Below are positions 37,801 to 48,230 of a DNA stretch of 64,000 bases, piece by piece. Source of the stretch: Megamerina dolium (taxonomy: Eukaryota; Arthropoda; Insecta; Diptera; Megamerinidae); the NCBI GenBank assembly GCA_963854835.1, contig OY978529.1, positions 11,926,775 through 11,990,774 on the forward strand, read 5' to 3'. The position numbers and the translations under genes were made by a program. The notes beneath the pieces were generated by a model. It was not told the origin of the DNA. It saw nothing but the letters and a program-made list of their open reading frames with translations, and did not search any database. How positions within the stretch are numbered: position 1 is the first letter of the stretch; each line of letters starts with the position of its first letter.

Positions 37801-40800
37801 TGTTTTCCATTCGATTATTCTTATTTGAATTAATCGAAATCATCTTACGTGTCGAGCTTAATACATAGGTTGGCAAGGTTTTAAAAAGGCACATTGGAAA
37901 AAGAGAGGTGAGAGAGAGAGAGGTGGGGGTGCTCTTCATTCGACTACGCCCATTCATTAAACAGACAGACAAGCAGAAATTGCTAAATCGGCTCAGATGG
38001 TGATTTTGTTTCATTTTATAGATAGATTAACGTGGCTCGAAAGTTATAATGCCTTAATTTTGAAATTGACCCTTGAGAGAGCACAAATCCGGAAAAACAA
38101 ATTTCAAACATGCTTACATTCGTAACTTTGAATAGCTACTTGCCTCTTTTGCATTGAAAAAGATATTATCGAATAGTTGTATTACATGATTGAAAGAATT
38201 GTTGGTTAAAGTTTGATTGAATTATTAATCGCCCTAGTAACAGCCAAAAAGTGATTATTTTGATAATTTTTTTAGCAGCTTATTGCACGAAAACGAATTA
38301 GTTTTGTCAATACTACTGAACCTGAGAACCACTGTGTAATATTTTTATAAAAAGAGATTGAATTTTTAGTTTAGTCTTACATAGAGGCGTGTGGGTGCCG
38401 TAGCTCAGTGGTTAGTGCGCTGGCCTGCTGAGCTGTAGGTCGTGGGTTCAATCCCTGGCTGAAGCATAACAAAATTTAATATCGAAAGATTTTTCTTTCG
38501 AACGGCAGTAACAACTTGCCAAAAATGCTTCTTAAAAGAGCTCTTTGTTAAAGTGATGTCACAAGGGTTCGGCCGTTCGGAACTGGCTAATAGAAGTAGG
38601 TCCCTTCTAATGCTATCCAAATTTAACACGCACAACAGTATTGGAAGAGAAGCTCGGTGGTATCACAATGGGCCATTCTGGCCTAAGTGTGTCCGTCCTC
38701 TCAGAGAGAGGGCAGCCACATAACCTAACCTAACCTACATAGAGGCGTAGCGAATATAATTTCGAAGGTTTAAATTTTCACCCCTGGGATACTGGCAAGC
38801 ATAACAACTATTTTTTTTAAATGGTTTCAAAATTAGTAATTTTTTGTAGAAACAATTTGATTGTGGATCGATGCCTACCTTTTTTTTTTAATCAGTGTTT
38901 TTTTCTCGCCCTGTCCATGCAAAATCATGTTATGTCATTGTTATACTAATGATGCTTAAATTTTCTGACCATAGATCTTCATTTTCTGCAAATTACGTTC
39001 GAAACTTTTTAATTTTTTGATTGATTTCGAAATTTTTACTTGTGAGCGTTGCATTTTAGATTGCTGACAAGTGAAATTATTCATGCGAAAATTTACTTAA
39101 GATAAGCCTGAAAAAGCTTCTAAAAGAATTCAGTGACAAAGCTCAGAAAAAGTTATGTCACAAGTGTTCTGCCGTTCGGAACCGGCTAAAATAAGTAGGT
39201 CCCTTCTAATACTGTCCAAATTTAAGACGCACAACAGTAATAGAAGAGAAGCTCGGCCAATGAGCCCTTTAGGGCTTTAAGTGCCACATATTTATTTTTT
39301 TTTTATTTAAGCCTAATTATTGTGCGACAGTTCCATGAACCCAAATTTGCCCATATAGATTCACTGAGTAAAATATTTGGAAACTCTACAATAGTCGGTA
39401 GTTCAGCATCTATTGAACTTGGAATAAGAGTGTTCTTTTCTTCGGTGTTTGGGGTTGAAAATCCTTTTTGAACTTTTGTTTCCTAATGATATACGAATGA
39501 TATATGTGAATATGTGTAAGAGAATTGAACACTACTTTCCAAAAAATATCACAAGTTTTTCTTCTTAGATGTTTCTCCTTTTTTTGCTACTAAGTGGTTC
39601 AATAAAAGCATACAATGCTTTTGCAAATGAAGAGCGCACGTTTTATTCAACCACTTTTTTTTATTTCTCAACGTAGATCCATTTTAACGTTCTTGAAACT
39701 TTCCGACCTTAGAAAGTAAGATTCTTTCAGCGATGGGTTCCTTATTCAATTCAAATCGTTCTCCTTGGAGCGATCTTTTGAAATTTGTAAACAGATAATA
39801 ATCACTTCGAGCCAAATCGGGTGAATATTCATGGATATTCGCGTTCGTGCTTATAGTTCAATAATAGCAAACGCTGCATGAATTTTGCGGTAAGCTCTTC
39901 AATATTCAAAACGTTACGTAAATTTGAAATCATCGAGCCATTTGATGTTTTTGTTACCTCTGCGACCTGACGTACCAACATTTTTGGAGCGTTCAATACG
40001 ATATCATGGATCTGTTCGACCATTTGTTCGGTAACCACCTTTTATGGACATCCTTGAGAGATGATCAAACCAGCTTTTGCTTTCCACCATAGCCTTTTTA
40101 TTTTTTTTTTGAATTGTAGTTTAAAATTGGCGGGACTTCAAATCTTCAAAGCGCCAGCATATTCCACGTCGGATGTTGAAAAACGTCTATTTTCAGTATG
40201 TTGATTTGACTTTTTCTAAAAACTGTACTTGAGAACTGTTTAGTAATTCACATTTGTAACTGTTTATTTTTCTAATTTCTATTTGTTCTTTAACTTCTCT
40301 AACTGATCTTTGATTTATTTTAACCACTTGACATCGGCGCACACACGTCCGTATAATTCAGTATCTCGCGTGTACTTCCAATACAAGGTGGTCTCAGTAT
40401 TTTGATATTCTGCTCTAATTTGACAATTCATACTAGCTTTTATGATTGTCAAAGAATCAGTGTTATGTCTTTAGTAGAATACTATTTTATCTACATATGT
40501 TACATAACATACGAGGGCGGGTTGATGATTGATTTCGTACCTAAGTACGAAAAAGGCAGCACAAACACAAAAACTTTTTTTTTTTTTTTGAAATTGCGAT
40601 CTGTCAAACCTGTCAAACGTCAGCTGTTAAAATTTCACCCAAATTCATCGATTAGTTTATTTGTTGTATTCGTTTGAAGTAACCAACTTTTGTGTTTCTT
40701 GAAAAATGGAAAAAAACGAATTTCGTTCAGTGATTAAACACTATTATTTGAAATGCAAAACGGCGAAAAGCTCGATAAACATTACGGTGAGTCTGCTCAG

Positions 40801-43800
40801 TCAGATTACATGGTAAAATATTGGATTGCTGAATTTAAACGCGGCCGAACAAGCACTGCAACAATACCATCAACAGGAAGGCCAAAAGAGGTGGTTACTG
40901 AAGAAAATATCAAGAAAATCCTCGATATCGTTATGAATGATCGCCGAGTCAAGTTGCGTGAGATTGTTGAAATGGTAAACATCTTATATGAACATGTGTT
41001 CAACATTTTGCATGAACATTTGCATATGAAAAAGCTATCGGCAAGATGGATGCCGCGTTTGCTCAGTGACGAGCAAAAACGAGTTCGAGAGACCAATTCA
41101 CAGCGGTGTTTGGACATGATAAAGCGTAACCCTGTTGATTTTAAGATAATTTCAAATCTAAGTTGACGAATGTAATGCTACGTAACATACATAATAATTA
41201 CAATGGATGCCGTAGCTCTGTGGTTAGAGCCGGCTAATAAAAGTAGGTCCCTTCTAATACTGTCCAAACATTTAACACGCACAACAGTACGGGATAAGTT
41301 CGGTCAAAGGGTCCTTCGGAGCGCTCTATATTATGGTCGGGCGATTAATTGTTTCTTCAAAAAGTTTGATTAATCAAATTATTCCACTAATCAATTCGCT
41401 TAATCAAAAATTGTGATGATACATTGAAATAATTCGATTAATCAGAACTTTTAATAATCATTTGTTTTTGAAATTTTCATGAGGAATAAAAACCTTAAAC
41501 GCATACTCATAGTTTCTTTGGGAATACACATTTTAAACGCATTCTCATATTCATACCTTTGGAAAGCTTCCTGTCTACTTTGTATTGGGAAAAATATTAT
41601 ATTTGAATAACTTTATTTTGATTAATCAAAATTCTGATTAATCGAATAATTTCAATTTTTGAATATTCAAAATCATGATTAATTCGAATAATTTAATATT
41701 TGATTAATCAAAATTTTTGAACAAACGATTCCCAAATTGCTATATAATATCGCATTAGTTACAGAAACGCACTACTTATTTCACTATTCCAATGGTATAG
41801 TGATACACGCGCTTAATTGATTCAACTAAGTAAAAAAGATGATTTTTTAAATATTAAAAAAATTGTTTTCAAAAAAATTGTTGTTTGTAATTTTGTCAAG
41901 TTTTGAAGCCCCCTAACAAACACCTATATTGCCTCACCCTTACTACGGCTTTGGTCGTAAAAGGTAATGCAAAAAAAAAAAACCATAACTTTAGACTTGT
42001 ATAACTTTAGCTGGTGTAGCTTTTGTACACCTTTTTTTACTGGACGAACAGTGCAATTTTTTCGCACTATTAAAATCCCATACTCAAAAAATCTTGATTC
42101 TCAAACCACCATACCATATATATACTATTCGATAATTACCATATCTCCGACAATTATCGGAGTTACTCTTTCGGCTAAAATGTAGGTCTCCCTTCAAATA
42201 CTGTCCGAAAATTGAAAAATTCACTAAAGTAAAAGTGTAAATCATTACGTTTGTGCCGAAGTAGGTAATTTCAGAAGGAAATCCGCCAAAAATTCCTTTA
42301 TAACTGTTCTGAATTTGTCAGCTTGTTGCAGTAAATTCTTTTTGAAATCTTCTCGAGTGTTATCAAGCATTTCCTCAGCCTCCATTAGTTTCTTTAAATA
42401 AGCTTGCCACTCAGTTTCTAATTTAATAATATGACTACGCAAGGCCTCCGGTACATCGACTTGATATTTATCAAGAACTTTAAATAAATCGAAAATTTTG
42501 GGAAATTCAGCTTGCTTTATGGGTACTTCATTAACCAACCGCTCATAAAGGGCGGTCGCTTCCCGAGCTTCCTTTAGTGTACGCGGTACGATCATAACAC
42601 GTTGTCCATTTCGTGCCATATAGCGATAAACACCTATTGTATATATATATATTTATAAATTTCAATTATAGCATTAATAATATACAGATTCATTCATACC
42701 CTTTGTCTTTGATGTTGCTCGTTTCAGGAGTAATTTAATGTTGAGCATTTGCCACTTTTCAATATAGTCCATAATTGTATTTTTCAAATAATTCTGATTC
42801 ACCAGTATAAAATAGACATTAGTAATGGATTCTTTCATAGTAATGTCATCGGCTAATCCACTGTAATATTCGATGCTCTCTTCAAAAACGTGCGCAGTCT
42901 GCTCGCTGGACTCAATTCGTTTTATAAAATCTGATTCGATCGTCTCCCATACACCGCGATATGTACTCCAACCAATAATGTACGTTCTCATTTCGTCCTT
43001 ATTGAAATTGGCTTCACAAGTAATGAGGCGCTGTATTTCTATTGATTCAGCATCTTCCGAAAATAATTTTGAAAATGAAGCATATTGTAATTCTTTTGGT
43101 ATCTTCAACTTGGTTCCAATTCTGGGAAAATTCTCTAGGCTTGTAGCAATGTAATCGAATATGTTATAAAAATAGTCTGCAACCGTATCCATGTCAGGTT
43201 CAAGATTTATCTGAAATGGAAATAGTACTTATTATTGTAAATATTTTGTATGCAGGCAATCTCAGATTTTAATATCGTAATATCGTACCTTACGATCTTT
43301 TATATCGACGGTCATTAACAGTATAGCTGATGGTGGAATATCGCCTTCAGAATGTATAGCATTGTGGATATTGGTCAATGAGTTACGTGATGATGTTATA
43401 AGTGCTGCACACAGCATTGTATCAAATTGATTCACATAACTGTACCATTCCGCAGCCATCTGTAATGAGTCGCATGAATGTTATGTCGTATCATATATTG
43501 CAACTAGGAGTAAGTACCTCTTCAATGACCATATGGAATTCTTTGAAAACGGCAAAAAGTAATTCAACTATGGTATTGTAATGGGACATAATAACACTCA
43601 GGGATCTCCTGAGATATGATTGCAAATATTGTTGAAATACTGTCAACTCGACAGCACCGGTGACTGTTATCTTGAGAAGTGGTGTATCGCAAATCTTCTC
43701 GCAAGTTTTCGCTATATATCTATTGGCGCGCTTGTAGACATCTAAAGATTCCTGTAACTTGGATGTATGTTTGGCGCAATCTGCTATATACGCATCACTT

Positions 43801-46800
43801 AGCTCTCCGCCCCAAGTTAGCTTAAACAGTCCTGGTGCAATTTTGCGATCACAAGAGTGTATTAGGGCGCGAAATAGTTTACGCTCTTGATCGGATAATG
43901 CAGCCAAAATTCGGTTATAATCTAAGCATACTGTCACGACGCTATTGTAGACAAATTTCAGCGTTGCATATCGATCATAGACTCTCTTAATCATAGCAGG
44001 TATTTGAAATCCCAGCTGTTCGAAGTGTTGCGCTTGTTCGCAAATGCTCAACACAGTCGGATCCATATTGCATTCAAGTAAACCACGCTTTATCTTACTT
44101 CTTATCAAGAGTGTCCTATCCAATTTATTGATCAGATTTTGACTACCACAATTTTTGACCCATTCGTCGAAAGCTTTTCGAATTTCCTTGTCGAAGTCTC
44201 TCTTTAATTGTTCAAATTTATCCAGCACAATGTTGGCCTCCGGAACAGCAGGCAACCAATCAGAATTGAAAAGGCGATCACGCAACCATTGTAAGCGCTC
44301 CAAATTGATACGATAACTAACAGCTCTCGAAGCATAATATGGCATCCAAGATTCGTGTACCTTCACACGCTCCATCAACATTTTCACTGTGATATTCATT
44401 TCAGTGGCAAACATTAGCCATACGTCGCTAACTTGACGCATATACGTTTTACGTATTGTCGCCCGATATGAATAGAATAGGGTTGCATTTAGTACTTCCA
44501 GACCTTCTTCAATGTTACACATGCGTTGGAAAACGTTCGACATCAAACGTTGAACTGTTTCCTCCAGACTTTGAATGACTTTACGATACTTCACCACCTC
44601 TTCATACCTATGAATTTTTGAAAAAATATTGAAACTTCAAATGTAATAAATATTTTGATGAATTGTCAATTATCATTTATATGTATTAGAAAAAAAAAAC
44701 GTTGCTTTGTGCAATTATTCCGGGTCGAATAGGGCGAAATTTTTGAAACGAGAGTATATTCAATTTGATCAGATGTTTTTAACCACATGAAAGAAAGGTG
44801 TTTTAGAAAATTATCAAATGTTGAGATAATTTAATATTATTTTAAATGATAATATGGTCCGTAGGTGCCGTGGGTGCCGTAGCTCAGTGGTTAGTGCGTT
44901 GGCCTTCTGATCTGTAGGTCGTGGGTTCTATCCCCGGCTGAAGCATATCAAAATTTGATATCGAAAAGACAATTTGCCAAAAATGCTTCTTAAAAGAGCT
45001 CTGTGAAAAAACTAAGTTAAAGTGTTGTCACAAGTGTTCTACCGTTCGGATCCGGCTAATATAAGGAGGTCCCTTCTACTGCTATCCAAATTTAACACGC
45101 ACAATAGTATTGGAAGAGAAGTTCGGTGGTATCACAATGGGTCTTTCTGGCCTAAGTGTGTCCTCTCAGAGAGAGAGAGAGAGCAGCCCCATAACCTAAC
45201 CTAACCTAAGCATGGTCCAAGAATACAAATGAATGGTCGCCTCTTATATAGGATTGGGAATCAAATTGAGATCTGTTTTCTGGTATCTCGCACCTTTATA
45301 TCTAAGAGGAACAAACTAGAATATTTAGTTCAATGGCTTAAAGCATTATTTTAATGAAAATAATGTAGAAACCCCGATTATTATTGGAGACCTCATTGAG
45401 AATTTCCCAGCCGGCTTTGACACATGTTGTGCAAAAACAACACATTGAAAGTGGAAGAGAGGAAAAAATTTGTAAACTTTTGCATCGACAATTTAATCGT
45501 GGTAAATGGAAAAAATGGAAATTTAGAACAAGGAAAATCTACGCATAAAAATCCTTTAAATATGTGAACAAAACATATGGCCAGATCATTTGTGAATTAA
45601 GTTGACTATGAAAATAACATTGTTGTCGAAATAACAATGGAAAAACTTGAAAATTAAGATATAACAATTTACATCATTTAAATGGTCGGCAGATCGGCCC
45701 TTTGGACAAACTTCTCTTCCAGTACAGTTATGCGTGTAAAATTTTGGATAGAAGGCACCTACTTATATAAGCCGGTTCCGAATGGCAGAACCCTTGTGCG
45801 ATCACTATTTCTGGTCTTTGTCAAAGAGCTATTTTAGAAGCTTTTGCATGTCGAATTGTTACTGCCGGAAGAATTGCAAATTGAGAGTCGACAGGAAAGT
45901 TGTGCTTCAGTCGGGGATTGAACCCACGACCTACATACTTCGTACATTATGAAGGTTAATTACATATTTTTTAATGACACTTCTTTGTATCGGTTGATCT
46001 AGACCGAATTAAGGTTAATCTAGTAATTATAAAGTACATTCTTACATACGGCATAAGTGACTTACCATTCGTTCCTGTTCACATTCAATATTAACTCTTT
46101 CGAATCTGATTCCAAATTGGCAAGCGTTGACAGAAATTGTTTTTCAATGCGTTCTGCCGCCTTTTCAAATTCATAACCACTCGTCCCACCAAACCGTGGC
46201 TTTGGTATCTTCTCTGTTTCGTCCAGTCTTCCGAATACAATCATCGACTCACAGATGTCAATTAAATCGTTCAAACGTTCAACGAATGCATCAACGTGAT
46301 TAAAGATCATAGCACTTTCGAGATCCCATCCAAAGGTTTGTTGCTTAATTGTATGCTCCTTCGACATTATATCATACATGGCTTTATATGACAAACAACA
46401 ATCGATGGACATGTTGCACATTTTAATCCCAAATCGGGGATTGCCCTGCAACACCTTATCCACATTCGTTTGCTTCACACAAAACTTGACAATTTGATTG
46501 CTCAGATCGCGAAACAAATTCGTAATAAGATCACGCCGATTGTAATAATCGGAGTTGATCCAAATATAACGAATTAAATGGATAATTCGTGGTAGAAGAG
46601 CCGGTACCTCAGCTGGACTTTTGGCTATGTCTATCTGTTCACAGGGTGCAACAAGTAAATACAAATACTTGATGTTTGACATTGCTTCAGTTATTTCTTG
46701 TTGGCACTCCTTTAGCAATTCATCGACTTGCTTAATGTAGACCGAATGAGCTGCACGCAAAACTTTAATGATTTGCTGGACATCGTCTTGTTGCAACTGT

Positions 46801-47711
46801 GTATTTAAACCCTGAAGAACCTCAACTAAAATTGTAAATATTTTAAATGGTTACCACAGATTACAGCAGGGCATTACAAGATCTTACATCGATACAACCA
46901 AAATTCGTATTCATCTGCAGGCACCACAAAATCATGTGGTGCCACCAACGTCTTGTCATTTAGCAGTGTTCTCATCTGTGTGGTCCAGAATACAACTACA
47001 GACTCCAAGTTCTTGACAAACTCGCGTTCGTGAGCAATATCCGCTCGACATATCTGCTTCACTACAAATGGCACATACAACACAGTCATGCCCGCCATTT
47101 TATAATGTAGTCCCGTTAGATAGCCCAAAAACTTGTCCATAGCCTTACTAAATTTAACTCGAATATTGTCACTCCAGTCGGAATAGTTGCGAAACACGGG
47201 GGCGTAAACGAACTCCAATACCTTAAGCAAACAACCATCAATATCCTCGTGTATGGTGCCGAAAATGACCTCGTCATGGAATCCGTCAACGGTAAATATT
47301 TGATTGGGCATACGCATAAAATAACTCAAATCGGATACAGCTGCAACTGGAAATCCCAAGCAAGCCGTCAATGTATTACAATCATAAGATATGGTCAACA
47401 TCAGTTCATTGACTTCCAAAAGCCAGCGTCGTATAACATCAAGACAGTCTTCGCTCCAATCGCGCTGATCCAATGTAAACAGCATTGTCATACGTTTCAC
47501 CAGTGCGACCAGCTTTATCAATTCCTCATCGCTATAGACCGCTTCCAAAGTGACTGTTGCTTGTGGTACGAATTCGCTTTTCTCGTGATCATCTGTAACG
47601 CATGAATAACGTCACTCTCAATATATACTCACATCTAAATTACCTTTTAGCACCTTCATTATTTAAAGATGAACTACTCGTGCTCAAGTGATCACCACCA
47701 GCAAAAGCCAT
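19849..47711 (-). CDS. Dnah2: Axonemal dynein heavy chain, inner-arm 1-beta / DNAH2 type (kl-2-like), complete
   Basis: Motor subunit expected in the two-headed inner dynein arm of the sperm axoneme and other motile cilia. I joined 16 exons, in transcript order: 47711-47654, 47592-46888, 46825-46066, 44607-43518, 43459-43289, 43210-42700, 42633-42249, 37560-37117, 37023-33844, 33776-33578, 33481-30960, 29439-28079, 24483-24379, 24316-23374, 23313-22823, 20396-19849. The sum is 13,473 nt, one open frame of 4,490 residues, the full family length. P-loops: AAA1 GPAGTGKT (residue about 1855) with Walker B CFDEFNRI; AAA2 GETGTAKS (2136); AAA3 GNVGTGKT (2469); AAA4 GIGGSGRQ (2814). The coiled-coil stalk and microtubule-binding tip span about 3070-3340. 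NCSEGLDYKS and INIEVLSVVA in AAA1 point to DNAH2. Start ATG at 47711 has context AAAAATGG. The first donor is uncertain. TEs occupy only the larger introns. Confidence 0.93.
21181..21320 (+). mobile_element. RTE-like LINE fragment
   Basis: Very similar to 27174-27315 of the longer element. It carries the reverse transcriptase catalytic segment with AYAADIDIIG in place of YADDIDIIG, then AVSGAAFSES. Lies in dynein intron 15. Confidence 0.75.
21830..22800 (+). mobile_element. Degenerate mariner of a different lineage
   Basis: Shifted plus-strand frames give SGRAITEKVGKIEQNRHISS and VDVARELGIHHHINHLKKAG, then GDEKW-like CDEKW, VWWYWKGIVHYELLQAGRTI, VVFHHANDGPHT and YSPDLAP. Catalytic residues are mutated (HHAN for HQDN). 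It is related to, but clearly older than, the other mariner copies. Lies in dynein intron 15. Confidence 0.75.
24920..25275 (-). repeat. SINE, T-tailed subfamily, near full length
   Basis: Reverse-oriented SINE. The head lies near 25275-25205, with B-box complement GGGGATTGAACCACGAC. The body runs down to AGGGACCTACTTATTTTAGC, and the 3' module CCAATG(T)GCCCTTTGGGGC ends in a T-rich tail (A-rich on +) near 24920. TTCCATA occurs on both sides and may be a short target duplication. Lies in dynein intron 12. Confidence 0.8.
25499..25674 (-). repeat. SINE, TAACC-tailed subfamily, internally deleted
   Basis: The (GGTTA)n run and CTGCCCTCTCTCTGAGAGGA at 25499-25545 are the 3' end; the head with GGGGATTGGACCCACGAC lies near 25660. 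The middle is missing. It is flanked by the direct repeat GAGAGATTTA (25489-25498 and 25675-25684). Confidence 0.85.
26240..26580 (-). mobile_element. Tc1/mariner N-terminal remnant
   Basis: The minus strand gives broken transposase DNA-binding sequence: RPPVNAQFESP, IRNLAKSAQNNIAQEMSVS, KIRVLRLLNAVPDICRL. Resembles the helix-turn-helix part of a Tc1/mariner transposase, disrupted by frameshifts. In dynein intron 12. Confidence 0.5.
27168..28012 (+). mobile_element. RTE-like LINE, 5'-truncated, with 13-bp target duplication
   Basis: Flanked by identical 13-bp repeats GTAGTATAACTGA (27155-27167 and 28013-28025) and ending in a (TAAG)n tail. The plus strand encodes the end of a reverse transcriptase: LAYADDIDIIGMNTRAVSAA near 27250, EGKTKYLVS, then, after a frameshift, YGAEAWTISTSDERMLGVFE, RLRWLGHVKRIEGHAPAKKV and GRRRRGRPHLRWKDQVLENL up to a stop at 27969. 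The insertion sits in dynein intron 12 beside exon 12, yet leaves the splice site intact. The clade call is from recall. Confidence 0.88.
29460..30200. other. Dynein intron 11 sequence, nothing recognised
   Basis: AT-rich intron between exons 11 and 12. No coding pattern or known element until the SINE at 30205. Confidence 0.6.
30205..30445 (-). repeat. SINE, TAACC-tailed subfamily
   Basis: The 3' end (GGTTAGG-type repeats, CTGCCCTCTCTCTGAGAGGA, CACTTAGGCC, CCATTGTGATACC) begins at 30205. The tRNA-like head complement (GAACCCACGACCTACAGG, then CTAACCAGTGAGCTACG) ends at 30445. It is flanked by the 10-bp direct repeat ACGATCAATA (30195-30204 and 30446-30455). Part of the body is deleted. Confidence 0.9.
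33486..33514. repeat. (GT)n microsatellite in a short dynein intron
   Basis: GT dinucleotide run inside the 96-bp intron between dynein exons 10 and 11, close to the acceptor of exon 11. Confidence 0.9.
38391..38735 (+). repeat. SINE, TAACC-tailed subfamily, full length
   Basis: 345-bp reference copy. The head resembles a tRNA with A box TAGCTCAGTGGTTAG and B box GGGTTCAATCC. The body contains AAGTAGGTCCCTTCTAATGC. The 3' block is GGTATCACAATGGGCC, GGCCTAAGTG, TCTCAGAGAGAGGGCAGCC and three to four TAACC units. It is flanked by a perfect 13-bp duplication TACATAGAGGCGT (38378-38390 and 38736-38748). In dynein intron 7. Confidence 0.95.
39113..39310 (+). repeat. SINE, T-tailed subfamily, 5'-truncated
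   Basis: Contains the body from AAGCTTCTAAAAG through AAGTAGGTCCCTTCTAATAC to CCAATGAGCCCTTTAGGGC, CACATATT and a T-rich tail. Nearly identical to 1-132. Confidence 0.88.
39590..40110 (-). mobile_element. mariner N-terminal fragment (SETMAR-like lineage)
   Basis: Minus-strand frame with VTEQMVEQIHDIVLNAPKML, VRQVAEVTKTSNGSMISNLR and NIEELTAKFMQRLLLLNYKH. This is the helix-turn-helix region of a mariner transposase. Degenerate and incomplete; in dynein intron 7. Confidence 0.65.
40505..41166 (+). mobile_element. mariner left half (SETMAR-like lineage)
   Basis: Starts with a likely terminal repeat ACGAGGGCGGGTTGATGATT. The transposase begins near 40706 (MEKNEFRSVIKHYYL) and, with one frameshift, continues HYGESAQSDYMVKYWIAEFK, GRPKEVVTEENIKKILDIV, VFNILHEHLHMKKLSARWMP, LLSDEQKRVR. 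It stops at the catalytic domain boundary (41166). Less decayed than the fragment at 39590. Confidence 0.8.
41205..41330 (+). repeat. SINE fragment with internal deletion
   Basis: The A-box region (GATGCCGTAGCTCTGTGGTTAG) is joined directly to the distal body (AGTAGGTCCCTTCTAATACT). It ends near a diverged GGTCAAAGGGTCCTTCGGAG, which resembles the T-tailed 3' module. Confidence 0.75.
41340..41730. repeat. Cluster of GATTAATC-type motifs
   Basis: About ten copies of GATTAATC or one-base variants in both orientations within 380 bp, many followed by AAAATT or AATAATT. No coding sequence. Could be a decayed repeat or a cluster of homeodomain-type sites. In dynein intron 7. Confidence 0.6.
44861..45211 (+). 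repeat. SINE, TAACC-tailed subfamily, full length
   Basis: Full head (TAGCTCAGTGGTTAGTGCG, GTCGTGGGTTCTATCCCC), body and 3' block (GGTATCACAATGGG, GGCCTAAGTGTG, AGAGAG run, TAACC units). Flanked by ATGGTCC on both sides. The 5' end has a duplicated GTGCCGTGGGTGCCG. In dynein intron 3. Confidence 0.92.
45684..45950 (-). repeat. SINE, diverged copy
   Basis: Reverse copy with GGCCCTTTGGACAAACTTCTC near 45690, the body complement, and head GGGGATTGAACCCACGACCT at 45915. The 3' module is closer to the T-tailed type. Many substitutions; older than neighbours. Confidence 0.75.
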
Positions 47712-47719
47712 TTTTATGG

Positions 47720-48230
47720 TCTGACAAGTATCTGAAATAATAACAATTTTTATTTGAAATACATATATTCATATGCATACATGATATCCTACTGGCAGTA
47801 TTATGTAGAGTTAGTAGGAGAGAGTAGGAAAATCACAATATGGCACACAGTGGTTCGGAGACGGACAAATTCGATTTGGGAAAGTATGAGTTTTCATGTT
47901 CCTACTAGGTTTTAATTGCCTGTTATACGGGATTCCAATTGATGAGACAGTCTTTGAGTCTTATCAAATCACGCTTTTTCACCCCAACCAAAGCAATTTA
48001 ACCCTAGCATTTTAAACCAAATAATTGCTTTGAAAAATCGACTTTGATTTCAAATTGCTAGGGTTGAGAAAATCACAAAAGTGAGTTGGCAAACAAACAA
48101 AAAATTAAAAGATTTGGAAAATAATTTGAGTTTTCAACGATCTAAATCCTTAATGATTAACTCTTCCTTCAAAACTAACTAAATAAAATAGTCCTAGATG
48201 AAACACAATGTAAATTATAACGGCTTATTT
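47720..48230. other. Region upstream of the dynein start
   Basis: Contains the presumed 5' UTR/promoter of the dynein gene. No clear TATA box or other element could be assigned. Confidence 0.4.

Noticed and set aside
38396..38466. tRNA gene (A and B boxes in the right order)
   Set aside because: The same sequence recurs as the head of the SINE copies in this window, has target duplications, lacks a good cloverleaf acceptor stem, and is followed by the SINE body.
19849..47711. Y-linkage inferred from kl-2 similarity and the high transposon load
   Set aside because: Neighbouring Pvf and Msp300 genes argue for an autosome; sequence alone cannot settle linkage.
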